From assembly GCA_014238535.1 (NCBI GenBank), contig JABAAW010000007.1, positions 4,942 to 51,252 of the forward strand: a stretch of DNA of 46,311 nt, written 5' to 3'. A program made the position numbers and the translations under genes. This document shows, piece after piece, positions 25,654 through 34,576 of the stretch; position 1 is the stretch's first letter, and each line of letters opens with the position of its first letter. This stretch comes from Alphaproteobacteria bacterium (lineage in GTDB: Bacteria; Pseudomonadota; Alphaproteobacteria; JABAAW01). The notes under the pieces are model-generated. The model searched no databases and was not told the origin of the DNA. It was given only the letters and a program-made list of their open reading frames with translations.

Positions 25654-27363
25654 TTGTTTGTCCCCCTTGCTATTACCCCTGCTATTACTTTGGCTCGTTT
25701 TTTTCTCCCCTTGCTATCGCTAGTGCTATTACTTTTTAGAGGCGTGCTGACCTTGAGTGCGCCTGCTTTGGTGCTACTGTTGTTTAGCTCGCAGCCGACG
25801 GAGGTTGAGGCTTTTCTGACACACGCTCCGATTGCGATATTGTTTTTGTTACTTTTGCTGTGTGCGCTATTTGATTTTTTCTCTGGTTTATGGCGTCTGA
25901 GTTGCGCTTGTCGTTATGAATCGCGCTTCTTACCTCTACTGTTTTATGGTTGGCAACCGTTGTTTTCGTCATTATTTCGTCTTGAACGCGCGGTTCGTTG
26001 GAGCAGGTTATGTGTGCGTGGCGAATGGCTACTTGTTGTGTTGTGGCTATGCGCGGCGGCTTGGATTAATTTTTCATTAGCGCTGCCGTTGATATTTGGT
26101 GGAGTATTTGCGCTGGTGCTGTTTTTTATTAGCGTTATGCTATTGCGCCTTGCTGCAGAAGGTAGAGAGCGTATGTTTTCTAGCAACGCGCTGCGCTTTG
26201 CGGCGTTGCTTTCGCAAGCTCGAGCGCGTGGTTTTTTTGACCTATTTGTATCGCGCAGTCTTGCGAAGCATGCGCGTGCGCGCGGTTGTGAGAATAGAGT
26301 TATTGTCACTTCGTTAGTGCTGTCGCTGTTGCTGCGCGTATGCTTGCTAATAACCTTTGCTACGAGTTTGCTGTATGGTCTTACGCTTGTTGGTCGTGCA
26401 GGAGCTGATATGGGAGAAGTTGTTGCGAGTTTAGTGTTACTGGGCTTCGTGTTTTCTTTGCTTGAGCGTCAAGCGCGTGACTTGTCTTATTACGCTAAGC
26501 CATTAAGCTCGTTTGAGCCTTTTGTGGCTGTGGGCTCGTCGCGTGGGCGAGGAGAATCGAGCGATAGCGCACAACCTCGCCCTCTCAGTGCTGATAGTGC
26601 TGAGAGCACTGCTACGATTATCAGGGCAGTAGATGGCGGAGATGGCGGAGAAGCGAGTAATAAAGGTCGCTGTTTTGCGTATGTGCCTTCAGGAGCTGAG
26701 GGATTTAAACTTATGCTGGACGGCTTATCGCTTGCGAGAGGAGAGGTAGTCGCGTTAGCAGGCGCGAGTTCGAGTGGCAAGTCGCTATTTTTGCGTGCGT
26801 GTGCGGGTATTTACCCAAGCGAGGGCTTGCTGTTTCTTGACGCGCCGTATGCTAGGAGTGCAACGAAGAGCAGTTACACGAGTTTGCCTATCGGTTATGT
26901 GCCTCAGGAAGCGTTATTGCTGGAGGGCACGCTTGCGGAGAATATTACACAATTTGAACAGGTTTTCGGCAATAGGCGCATGCTCGACTTACTGACGAGC
27001 CTTGGGGTGCACGAGAAGTTAGCTGCTTGCGTATCAGGCTCGGGGGGTGGTTTTTCGGGAGGCTTGATCGATTCTCTCTCTATGGGAGTAGATGCCTTTG
27101 ATAGCAGATTTTCCTACTCGCTCAAGGTGCAGATAATGCTAGCTGCGGCGATGTACCGTAATCCGCGTCTGCTACTATTGGACGCGTCGGTTGATTCGTT
27201 GGATTCGCATGGTATATCTGCGCTTGCTCGAGTTTTGCATACTATGCAGCGTAGCGGAGTTGCGATGATCATTGCGACAGAGAAGGCGGAGTTATTGGGT
27301 CTATGTAGTCGCGCTTTGCTGTGCGAACAGCAGCGAGTAGTTTCGCGCGCCATTAGCGTTTAG
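25654..27363 (+). CDS. Type I secretion-like ABC transporter with degenerate ATPase
   Basis: A 569-residue membrane-plus-ATPase half-transporter, similar in layout to PrtD/LapB-type exporters. Residues 1-290 hold about six hydrophobic segments, 291-340 a Ser/Gly/Asp-rich linker, and 341-569 the nucleotide-binding domain. Walker A is intact (GASSSGKS, 370-377) and the Q-loop is Q418. The signature LSGGQ aligns with FSYSL (486-490), the Walker B is LLLLD with the catalytic Glu replaced by Ala511, and the switch His is replaced by Glu543. So ATP binding is plausible but normal hydrolysis is doubtful. The start is a TTG without a clear ribosome site, so it is uncertain. The adjacent HlyD-like gene supports a secretion pair. 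Confidence 0.85.
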   Translation: MFVPLAITPAITLARFFLPLLSLVLLLFRGVLTLSAPALVLLLFSSQPTEVEAFLTHAPIAILFLLLLLCALFDFFSGLWRLSCACRYESRFLPLLFYGWQPLFSSLFRLERAVRWSRLCVRGEWLLVVLWLCAAAWINFSLALPLIFGGVFALVLFFISVMLLRLAAEGRERMFSSNALRFAALLSQARARGFFDLFVSRSLAKHARARGCENRVIVTSLVLSLLLRVCLLITFATSLLYGLTLVGRAGADMGEVVASLVLLGFVFSLLERQARDLSYYAKPLSSFEPFVAVGSSRGRGESSDSAQPRPLSADSAESTATIIRAVDGGDGGEASNKGRCFAYVPSGAEGFKLMLDGLSLARGEVVALAGASSSGKSLFLRACAGIYPSEGLLFLDAPYARSATKSSYTSLPIGYVPQEALLLEGTLAENITQFEQVFGNRRMLDLLTSLGVHEKLAACVSGSGGGFSGGLIDSLSMGVDAFDSRFSYSLKVQIMLAAAMYRNPRLLLLDASVDSLDSHGISALARVLHTMQRSGVAMIIATEKAELLGLCSRALLCEQQRVVSRAISV

Positions 27364-27397
27364 GTTATGCAAACGCACCCTATGGTATTTATTTGAC

Positions 27398-28828
27398 ATG
27401 CGAGTTCTTACGACGGCATTTCTTGCGAAAATTATCGCTTTGACGCTACTACTTTTTGTGATCGCTGTATTAGGCGTGGCGTTATTTTTACCGCGTGTCT
27501 ACAGTAGCGAGGTTGAGAATGGCGAGGATATCATCATTATTCGTGCACCGCGAGGCGGTATTGTTCGTTCGTTGCCATTGACTGTAGGTAGCAAGGTTAG
27601 GTCTGACACGATAGTAGCGGAGATAATTACGACGGACAAGCAGCCGCCGGAGGCTTCTATTGCGCGTGCTATTTTGTATAAGCGTGTAGAGAATGCGCGT
27701 TATGAATCGCAACGCGGTGGCTTGAAGAGTATTTTGTTGAAACCGGACTTACGAGCGCGAGTTCCACTCGACAAGGAATATGGTCGTTTTGTATCTGAGC
27801 AACGTCGTGCTTTTGCGGGCTATCAGAGCAGGCTGAAAAAGGAGACGAAGGACTTACATAAGGCCCGCGCTCGCTTATTGGTGCAGGTTAGAGGAATGGA
27901 AGGCGAGATAGTTAATCTTGTTTCGCGTCAGGGACTGTTGGAATCTGCTTTGAGTAAGGCGGGAGGTAGCGGGCTAGCAGCGGAGTTGCGCCGTAACCGC
28001 GTTTCGCTATCGCGTCACAGGAAGCAACTTAAGGATTTGCAGGGTAAGGTTTTAGCGAACGCGAAGTCCCTATTGAATGCGACATATCAGATTCGGCGCG
28101 AGGAGGGAGAGGGCATGGAGCGAGCTCGTAGTGAGCTGAACGCGCTGTATGCTAGGATTGGTTTACCTAAGAATGCGTTTGATCGTATTGGTTTATCTGG
28201 CAATGGCGGTAAGCAACGCTTGCGTCGATTGATTGCTCGTCGTGCGGGTAGGGTGGTTTTCCAGAGGAGAGATTTGAAGCCTGGCGATGTTGTTGTTACG
28301 GGAGAGGAGATTGCGCATATTTTGCCTAATGCTAGTAGTTCTCTATATCGACTGCGTTTGCCAGATTATTTTGCGAATAGCGAGGTAATTAGCGGCTATG
28401 GCTTATCGTTGCGAGAGCTTTCGTGTGCGGATTTTCCGCAGCGCCTTACTCTGAATGGAGAGAGGCATATAAGAGGCGATAGTTTGCTACTAGCAAGGTC
28501 TTTTTTAGTTGCGCAAGATTTTCCAGCTCCTCGCTCGTTTTCTAGTTGTGCGAGCGTATTTGGTTTCAGTGGCGGGTGGAAAGGTTTTTCTATGTTGTTG
28601 CGTTTGCAGGAGGGGTTATTAAATTATAATTATATTTTACAAGGCGATGGTTTATTTTTTAATAAATTAAATTTTAAAAATGAGTCTATTAATTTAATAA
28701 ACAAATTTATTTTATTTTTCAAATTAAATATTAATATTTCCAATAAGCATTTAAATTCAGATATTTTCACTTGGAGTAAAATTTATAATTCTATTATTAA
28801 ATTAATTGAAGATGTGAATAATTTATAG
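27398..28828 (+). CDS. HlyD-family membrane fusion protein with foreign AT-rich tail
   Basis: This is a periplasmic adaptor of the type I secretion kind, adjacent to the ABC gene. A membrane anchor lies at about residues 10-33 (IALTLLLFVIAVLGVALF). A lipoyl-like half follows with IIIIRAPRGGIVRSLPLTVG, then a long charged coiled-coil region (about 90-290). The second lipoyl half appears near RRAGRVVFQRRDLKPGDVV. Its beta-barrel and end look diverged. From about residue 406 (base 28616) the sequence turns into a Lys/Asn/Ile/Phe-rich tail of about 70 residues encoded by roughly 80-90 percent AT DNA. That tail looks unrelated to HlyD and may replace the original C-terminus. Function is doubtful. 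Confidence 0.8.
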   Translation: MRVLTTAFLAKIIALTLLLFVIAVLGVALFLPRVYSSEVENGEDIIIIRAPRGGIVRSLPLTVGSKVRSDTIVAEIITTDKQPPEASIARAILYKRVENARYESQRGGLKSILLKPDLRARVPLDKEYGRFVSEQRRAFAGYQSRLKKETKDLHKARARLLVQVRGMEGEIVNLVSRQGLLESALSKAGGSGLAAELRRNRVSLSRHRKQLKDLQGKVLANAKSLLNATYQIRREEGEGMERARSELNALYARIGLPKNAFDRIGLSGNGGKQRLRRLIARRAGRVVFQRRDLKPGDVVVTGEEIAHILPNASSSLYRLRLPDYFANSEVISGYGLSLRELSCADFPQRLTLNGERHIRGDSLLLARSFLVAQDFPAPRSFSSCASVFGFSGGWKGFSMLLRLQEGLLNYNYILQGDGLFFNKLNFKNESINLINKFILFFKLNINISNKHLNSDIFTWSKIYNSIIKLIEDVNNL

Positions 28829-28869
28829 TAAATAAATAAGTTATTAACTTATAATTAAATTTAACTATT
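28616..28869. other. Extremely AT-rich segment
   Basis: Row 28681-28740 has 6 G or C of 60, and 28741-28800 has 11 of 60, against roughly half in neighbouring genes. Boundaries are sharp on both sides. It encodes the tail of the HlyD-like protein and then 41 non-coding bases up to the gltX stop. Confidence 0.85.
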
Positions 28870-30267
28870 CTAATAATTTTCTCCACATAGGCGCTGAGTT
28901 AAAGTTTTTTGTCCCAATAATATAAACAAGCGTGCTACTTCAGGTCCTGTTGGACAACCTAGCAAGGCAAGGCGTAGAGGTCTGTATAGTTTTGCACCCT
29001 TTAGTTTTAAACGCTCTTCTAGTATGTGCAAGAATTTTTCACAGTTTGTTATCCCTACTAACTGATTATCTGCGTCCTGCTTACTGCTACTAGCGGTAAG
29101 CATTTCGCATATTACGCTGCGTATTTCTCTAGGAGGCAATTCGCGCTTAACTTTATCGGAGAAGCTAAGATCTGCCCATCGTGCTAGATCGTCAAAATGG
29201 GTGATGTTTCCCCGAAAGGTTTCCCAAAACAATGCTTGGTCGACATTATTCAGTAGAGGTAGAGATGCCAAACGTTTTTTAATATCGTTAAAATCTGTAG
29301 CTGCCAATCCGCGTCGATTGATTTCGGCTAGCTGGTGCAAGTCAAAGATGGGAGATGCGCGCCCGAAGTTTCTGAAAGAGAATTCTTTAGCCAGCGCGTG
29401 CTGTGAGCTTTCTACCTGCGCCATGCGTGCGGTTCCGAGGCGCGCTAAGTATGCGAATAGCGATTGAGCTTCGACTTCGCCACTTTCGCGTATTTTTTGT
29501 AAAGATAGACTACCCTCGCGTTTAGATAGCGGTCCGTCGTTATCCTGCGCTCGCATTAGTGGTAGATGTGCGAAGAGTGGAATGTGAAACCCTAACGCTT
29601 CGAACAATTGAGATTGTGCTGCGCTGTTTGTTACATGGTCTTCGCCGCGTACGATATGTGAGATACTGCACTCGCCGTCGTCGACGACGGATGTTAGGGT
29701 GTATAGCGGAGTTCCGTCTTCGCGTAGTAGTACGGGATCGGAGAGGTTTGCGAAGTTGATTTTGCTCTCCCCTCGACATAGGTCATTGATGGCTATGGTT
29801 TTGTGCTCTAGTTTGAAACGGAAATGCGGTTTGCGCCCTTCGAGTATGTATTGCTGTTTTTTTTCTGGCAGCAGAGAATCGCGGTTGTAGATTGGCGGTT
29901 GGCTATTTTTCAGTTGAAGTTTACGAGCGAGAGCGAGCTCGTCGGGAGTTTCATAGCAAGGGTATAGGCGTTTGTTTTTGCGTAATGTATCTGCGGCTTT
30001 TGCGTATATATGCATGCGCTCTGATTGCCGCATGGTTTTCTGCCATGCCAGCCCGAGCCATTTTAGATCGTTGATGATGGCTTTCTCGAAGATTTTTTGT
30101 GATCTGGCTGTGTCTGTGTCGTCGATTCGCAGTAAGAATTCGCCATTGTTCTGCTTTGCGAAAAGGAAGTTTAGTATTGCGATTCGAGCGTTTCCTGCGT
30201 GCAACATCCCTGTTGGACTTGGAGCGAATCGCAGTCGTATTTTATCGATTTGAGTTTTAGCCGCCAT
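28870..30267 (-). CDS. gltX: Glutamyl-tRNA synthetase
   Basis: Charges tRNA with glutamate. The class I signature appears as RFAPSPTGMLHAGNAR (HIGH variant HAGN, about residues 13-28) and the KMSKS-type loop as LSKREGSLS near residue 248. Between them come RIDDTD, VRGEDHVTNSAAQSQLFEAL and FAHLPLM. The length of 465 fits. Alphaproteobacteria often carry two GltX copies, one of which charges tRNA-Gln as substrate for GatCAB, and gatAB lies in this window. Which copy this is cannot be told. It is the last gene of a minus-strand run gst-nadE-gltX, 25 bases after nadE. Confidence 0.96.
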   Translation of the reverse strand: MAAKTQIDKIRLRFAPSPTGMLHAGNARIAILNFLFAKQNNGEFLLRIDDTDTARSQKIFEKAIINDLKWLGLAWQKTMRQSERMHIYAKAADTLRKNKRLYPCYETPDELALARKLQLKNSQPPIYNRDSLLPEKKQQYILEGRKPHFRFKLEHKTIAINDLCRGESKINFANLSDPVLLREDGTPLYTLTSVVDDGECSISHIVRGEDHVTNSAAQSQLFEALGFHIPLFAHLPLMRAQDNDGPLSKREGSLSLQKIRESGEVEAQSLFAYLARLGTARMAQVESSQHALAKEFSFRNFGRASPIFDLHQLAEINRRGLAATDFNDIKKRLASLPLLNNVDQALFWETFRGNITHFDDLARWADLSFSDKVKRELPPREIRSVICEMLTASSSKQDADNQLVGITNCEKFLHILEERLKLKGAKLYRPLRLALLGCPTGPEVARLFILLGQKTLTQRLCGENY

Positions 30268-30292
30268 TTTTTATTTCTGTTTTGAATCTATG

Positions 30293-32023
30293 CTAGTAGC
30301 ATTCGCTACTGAAGTGTTTACTGATCGGATGGCGCCTATCGCGCCCGAAAGCGCGTTGTCCTATTTTTGGTCCAGGAGGTGCTTGTCGGCGCTTATGCTC
30401 TGATGCGTGCAATAGGGCTAGAATGCGTGTGATGATTTCTGGTTCTTGTTCGAGTGATTTTTTGACCTCTGGTGTTTCGATTCCTTCGATGAGGTATTGT
30501 AGTATGCGGTCGAGTTTTTCGTATGGTGGCAGGGTTTCGTCGTCCCGCTGATGTGGTCGTAGTTCTGCGCTGGGATGTTTTGTTATGATTCGCGTAGGTA
30601 TTGGCTTGTCGCTGAGAGAGTTTCGCCACTGTGCTAGATTGAATACTTGTGTTTTGTATAGGTCTTTTAATGGAGCGTATCCGCCGCACATATCTCCGTA
30701 GATGGTTGTGTATCCGGTAGCGTATTCTGATTTGTTGCCGGTAGCGAGCAGTAAAGCATTTGTGTGATTAGAGAAAGCCATTAGTAGAATGGCGCGAATT
30801 CGTGCTTGTGCGTTTTCTGCGGTGATTCCTGTATAATTGTTATGTATTGCGTCACTGAATGCTTTTGCGATTACTTGCATGGGCTCGTTGATGGGAATAT
30901 TGTGTAGGGTTATGCGTAGTGTGTTTGCTAGCTCTAGCGCGTCCTCGTGGCTTTCGCGACTGGTGTATGGAGATGGTAAGAATATGGCGGTGACACGCTC
31001 TGGAGAGATAGCATCGCATGCGAGTGTAGCGCACAGAGCGGAATCGATTCCGCCAGATAGGCCAAGCACGATATTTGTGATGGAGTTTTTTGCGAGGTAA
31101 TCGTGAATACCCATCGTGATTGCGCGGTAGATGATTTCGTTGCTATTTTTTGTGCTTGTGCTGCTATGCGAGCTTTTAGGAGTTGGCGAGGTTTTTTCTA
31201 TGTTTATTGAGTTATTTTGATAGCGGAAGATAGTTACCTGCTCTTGGAATGCTGGCATTTTTATAATTTCTCCGCTTGTGTTTAGGGCGAATGACGAGCC
31301 GTCGTATAGTAATTCGTCTTGCCCGCCGACTTGATTTACATATAGCAGAGGAATGTTTGTTTTTTTGACTAACGCGCTGGCATTAGCTATGCGTTGTTCG
31401 TCTTTTTTTACCTCGAAAGGCGATGCGTTTACGACGATCAGTATGTCAGCGTTATTTTCTGCGAGCTTCGATGCGATTTCACTGCTCCAGAGGTCTTCGC
31501 ATACCATGACGCCGAGTTTGCATTGAATTTTTTCGCTGTTATGGTTTATTTTTGTGAAATTGATAGGTGTAAATTCTTGTGCTTTGCTAAAGTATCGAGC
31601 TTCGTCGAAGACTCCGTAGTTTGGAATGCAGCCTTTGTCGCGAAAAGCTATAGCGTCGTTAGGATTGCTGGAGATTAGGAAAACGCTATTATATAGTGCG
31701 GATTTGTTAATGCATGCAGAAGTTCGTCGCGGCACGACTCGCCGTGGTGCGCCTATCAGTATTGCTGGTCCGCGGTCGTTTTTGATTTTGCGTTGTAGTT
31801 TTGCAATGGCTTCCTCGCAAGCGCGTAGGAAGTTTGTATTGAATAGCAAGTCTTCTGGAATGTATCCGCATACTGCGAGTTCTGGGAAGACGATTATGTC
31901 GGCGTGCTTTGCACTATCGCGTGCGCGCATGATGATGTTGAAGTTTCCATTGAAGTCGCCGACTGTAGGGTTTATTTGCGCGGCGGCGATGCGCAATGCT
32001 GCATTATGATTTTTTAGCGCCAA
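30293..32023 (-). CDS. nadE: Glutamine-dependent NAD+ synthetase
   Basis: Makes NAD+ from deamido-NAD+ with ammonia from glutamine. The N-terminal nitrilase-type glutaminase (about 1-280) has FPELAVCGY with the catalytic Glu and VMVCEDLW with the catalytic Cys. The synthetase domain has the P-loop GLSGGIDSALC (about residues 323-333), then LLATGNKSEYATGYTTIYGD and APLKDLYKTQVF. The end reads RAFGRDRRHPI. The 576-residue length fits the two-domain form. The start TTG at 32023 begins 2 bases after the gst stop, so translational coupling is likely. Confidence 0.96.
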   Translation of the reverse strand: MALKNHNAALRIAAAQINPTVGDFNGNFNIIMRARDSAKHADIIVFPELAVCGYIPEDLLFNTNFLRACEEAIAKLQRKIKNDRGPAILIGAPRRVVPRRTSACINKSALYNSVFLISSNPNDAIAFRDKGCIPNYGVFDEARYFSKAQEFTPINFTKINHNSEKIQCKLGVMVCEDLWSSEIASKLAENNADILIVVNASPFEVKKDEQRIANASALVKKTNIPLLYVNQVGGQDELLYDGSSFALNTSGEIIKMPAFQEQVTIFRYQNNSINIEKTSPTPKSSHSSTSTKNSNEIIYRAITMGIHDYLAKNSITNIVLGLSGGIDSALCATLACDAISPERVTAIFLPSPYTSRESHEDALELANTLRITLHNIPINEPMQVIAKAFSDAIHNNYTGITAENAQARIRAILLMAFSNHTNALLLATGNKSEYATGYTTIYGDMCGGYAPLKDLYKTQVFNLAQWRNSLSDKPIPTRIITKHPSAELRPHQRDDETLPPYEKLDRILQYLIEGIETPEVKKSLEQEPEIITRILALLHASEHKRRQAPPGPKIGQRAFGRDRRHPISKHFSSECY

Positions 32024-32025
32024 AG

Positions 32026-32679
32026 CTAAAGGAAATGTTTTACGGCAAGAGGCTTCTGCGGATGCTTTTGATATGCTTCTGCGATGGCTGGTCTTTGTGC
32101 TATTTTATGTAGCCATGCATTGATCTGCGGATATTTTTCGATTTTGATTCCTTGCGCTGCGTGCCGAGCTTCGTTGACCCATGGATATGCTGCGAGGTCG
32201 GCGATGGAGATTTCGTTTCCTCCGAGGTATTGACTTTCGACTAACCGTTTGTTTAGGACTTTGTATAGGCGTTGTGCTTCGTTGGTGTATCGTTCGAGAG
32301 CGTAAGTTATTTTTTCAGGTGCGAATGTTGAGAAGTGGTGTGCTTGCCCGAGCATTGGTCCTAGGCTAGCGTTTTGCCAGAACAACCATACGATGGTTTC
32401 GCTACGCGCTTGTGTTTCTTTAGGAATGAATTGTTCGTTTTTTTCAGCGAGGTATAGCATTATTGCCCCTGATTCGAATATGGCAATGTTTCCGCTGTTA
32501 GTTTTTTCAGTGATTACGGGAATTTTATTATTGGGGCTGATTTGCAAGAAAGCGTCTGATAGCTGCTCGTTTTTTGCGAAGTCGACCTCGATGACTTTAT
32601 GTTCTATCTGCAGTTCTGCTAGCAGTAGCACGACCTTCATTCCGTTAGGCGTATTGTAGTTTGTGTACAGAGTAAGCAT
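32026..32679 (-). CDS. Glutathione S-transferase family protein
   Basis: A 217-residue protein with the thioredoxin-like N-terminal half (LTLYTNYNTPNGMKVVLLL, then NNKIPVI and ESGAIMLYLAE) and an all-helical C-terminal half (GGNEISIADLAAYPWV, the conserved N-cap Asp motif). The pattern is closest to Ure2p/YghU-like bacterial GSTs. The active-site residue near the N-terminus is probably Asn or Thr in NYNTPNG rather than Tyr. It may detoxify electrophiles or reduce disulfides, inferred from the family only. It is the first gene of the gst-nadE-gltX run and diverges from hfq. Confidence 0.9.
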   Translation of the reverse strand: MLTLYTNYNTPNGMKVVLLLAELQIEHKVIEVDFAKNEQLSDAFLQISPNNKIPVITEKTNSGNIAIFESGAIMLYLAEKNEQFIPKETQARSETIVWLFWQNASLGPMLGQAHHFSTFAPEKITYALERYTNEAQRLYKVLNKRLVESQYLGGNEISIADLAAYPWVNEARHAAQGIKIEKYPQINAWLHKIAQRPAIAEAYQKHPQKPLAVKHFL

Positions 32680-32924
32680 ATTTAGCTGATTATAGTTATA
32701 GATTTAGCTTGTAGCATTTTATGCTATAGTATTGCATGTATTGAGTAAAGTGTTGCAATTTGTTGAGAATTAGCATAAGGGTATAGTTCTGTCTAATCAT
32801 TGTGATGCTTTGTTACAATACCTAGCGAGAAGCTAGAGGCAGAGGTGTCGGTTTGAAAAATGATGGCACATTGGCTATCATTAGCATTGTATAGGCTACT
32901 GCTAGAATAGCGGAGGAATTGCTT

Positions 32925-33203
32925 ATGTCAGACGCTAAACAATCAGAAGATGGTAGCGATAGCAATGCGGATATTGTTAGTGCTGGTGGTGTTGCTAGCA
33001 ATATGCAGCAGCGATTTCTTATGGCGGTTATGGATGCGAAGGTTGGGGTTACGATTTACTTGACGAACGGAGTTAAGTTGCAAGGCATGCTAGCGAGTTA
33101 TGATGATTTGTGTGTATTATTGGTTAGGCGTGAGCATCCGCAGTTAGTCTACAAGCATGCGATATCGACGATATTACCTGATGAGACGCTGACGGTTAGT
33201 TGA
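32925..33203 (+). CDS. hfq: RNA chaperone Hfq
   Basis: A small Sm-like hexameric protein that pairs small RNAs with mRNAs. The ATG at 32925 is chosen because GGAGG lies 8 bases upstream. The Sm1 part reads GVTIYLTNGVKLQGMLASYD and Sm2 ends in the invariant VYKHAISTI. The N-terminal 25 residues are acidic and Ser/Gly-rich, longer than usual. The lateral-rim basic patch expected before Sm1 is replaced by AVMDAKV, so the rim may bind RNA poorly. It precedes hflX, the normal hfq-hflX order. Confidence 0.93.
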   Translation: MSDAKQSEDGSDSNADIVSAGGVASNMQQRFLMAVMDAKVGVTIYLTNGVKLQGMLASYDDLCVLLVRREHPQLVYKHAISTILPDETLTVS

Positions 33204-33412
33204 ATTTTACTTTTATGGCGATATTTGTATCTGTAATTATGGCAGAGCATTATCTTGTTTCTTGTACCGTATAGTCGGTTTTTTTTTGTGTTTTGTGTAT
33301 ATTTTTGAGATATGCTATTTGTTTTTTCAGGCGATTAGTGATGATTAGTAAGGGGTAGCGGTGCATTAGGGAAGATAACGATGGTAACGAGCGGCTTCGT
33401 TTCGCTTGTGTT

Positions 33413-34498
33413 GTGCATGTAATTTTGCCGTTTTCGTCTGATTCTGTGCTACGTGAGCCGCAAGATTGCTTGGAAGAAATGGCGACTTTATGCCATTTTT
33501 CGGGATTATTGTTGCGCGTTGTTGAGAAGCGAATTGTAAGGGTGCGTCGCCCGACGGCTTATGCGTTGATTGGCAAGGGTCATTTGTCTAGCCTTCGCGA
33601 TTTAGTTGAACGCGAGAAGCTAAGCGTTTTGTGCTTGGACGCGGATATAAGTTCTTTGCAGCAGCGTAACTTGGAGAGGGAGCTATCTTGCCGCGTTATT
33701 GACCGCGTTGGTTTGATTTTGGAGATATTTGCGTTGAACGCGAAGAGTCAGGAGGGTCGCCTTCAAGTATCGCGAGCGGAGTGCGAATGGCAGCGTTCGC
33801 GATTAGTACAGGCTTGGCAGCATTTAGAGCGTCAGCGTGGCGGTCGCGGTTTTTTATCTGGTCCTGGCGAGAGGCAGATAGAGATAGACCGTCGTCTTTT
33901 AGACAAGCGTTCGCGTATTTTGGACGAGCGAATAAAGAAGTTGAAGCGTAATAGGGATACCCAACGTCGTTTTCGTCGTTCGTGTCACCTTATTGCGCTT
34001 ACGGGTTATACGAATTCTGGTAAATCGACTCTTTTTAATAGACTACTTTCGTTGCCGCTTTCTATGCGCCAAGACACGCGCAAGCAGCCGTTTTTGACTT
34101 TAGATACGAAGATCAAGCGTCTTCGTGCTGGAGTTGGTCCTGGACATAGGACTTTATTGCTTGCTGATACTGTTGGTTTTATTATGAATTTGCCACATTT
34201 TTTGTTTGAATCTTTTACGGCGACACTTGAGGAAGTTGTGCATGCGGACACGATTTTGCATGTCCGTGATATTGCGGCGGCTAATAGCGGTGAGCAAAAG
34301 CACGAAGTTCTCCGAGTGTTGAAGAGTTTGGGTTGCCGAGGCAGGATTATTGAGGTTTGGAACAAGATTGATGCCCTATCGGAGAAGAGTCGTATTTCGA
34401 CATTAGCCTCTAGCAGTGGTTGTGAAGCGCATGCGCTTTCTGCGTTGACGGGAGAGGGCTGCGCTGGCTTGCAGGCTTTGTTTTCCTCGTTTGAGTGA
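33413..34498 (+). CDS. hflX: GTPase HflX
   Basis: A ribosome-associated GTPase that splits stalled or heat-stressed ribosomes. The N-terminal domain contains IGKGHLSSL and DRVGLILEIFALNAKSQEGR. The G domain has G1 ALTGYTNSGKST, G2/switch region TLDTKIKRL, G3 ADTVGFI and G4 NKID. The length from GTG at 33413 is 361 residues. Homology seems to begin upstream: in-frame codons before it read RLRFACVV, matching the usual ALVVH-type beginning, back to a stop at 33356. The only upstream start there is an ATT at 33365 with AAGGGG before it. The true start is therefore uncertain. Confidence 0.93.
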   Translation: MHVILPFSSDSVLREPQDCLEEMATLCHFSGLLLRVVEKRIVRVRRPTAYALIGKGHLSSLRDLVEREKLSVLCLDADISSLQQRNLERELSCRVIDRVGLILEIFALNAKSQEGRLQVSRAECEWQRSRLVQAWQHLERQRGGRGFLSGPGERQIEIDRRLLDKRSRILDERIKKLKRNRDTQRRFRRSCHLIALTGYTNSGKSTLFNRLLSLPLSMRQDTRKQPFLTLDTKIKRLRAGVGPGHRTLLLADTVGFIMNLPHFLFESFTATLEEVVHADTILHVRDIAAANSGEQKHEVLRVLKSLGCRGRIIEVWNKIDALSEKSRISTLASSSGCEAHALSALTGEGCAGLQALFSSFE

Positions 34499-34576
34499 GA
34501 TATTTATTTAGAGTGAATTTTGTATAGCAGCAGTAGTTTTGCGCTCTAGCTATTTTTACAACGAAGCGATATTGTG

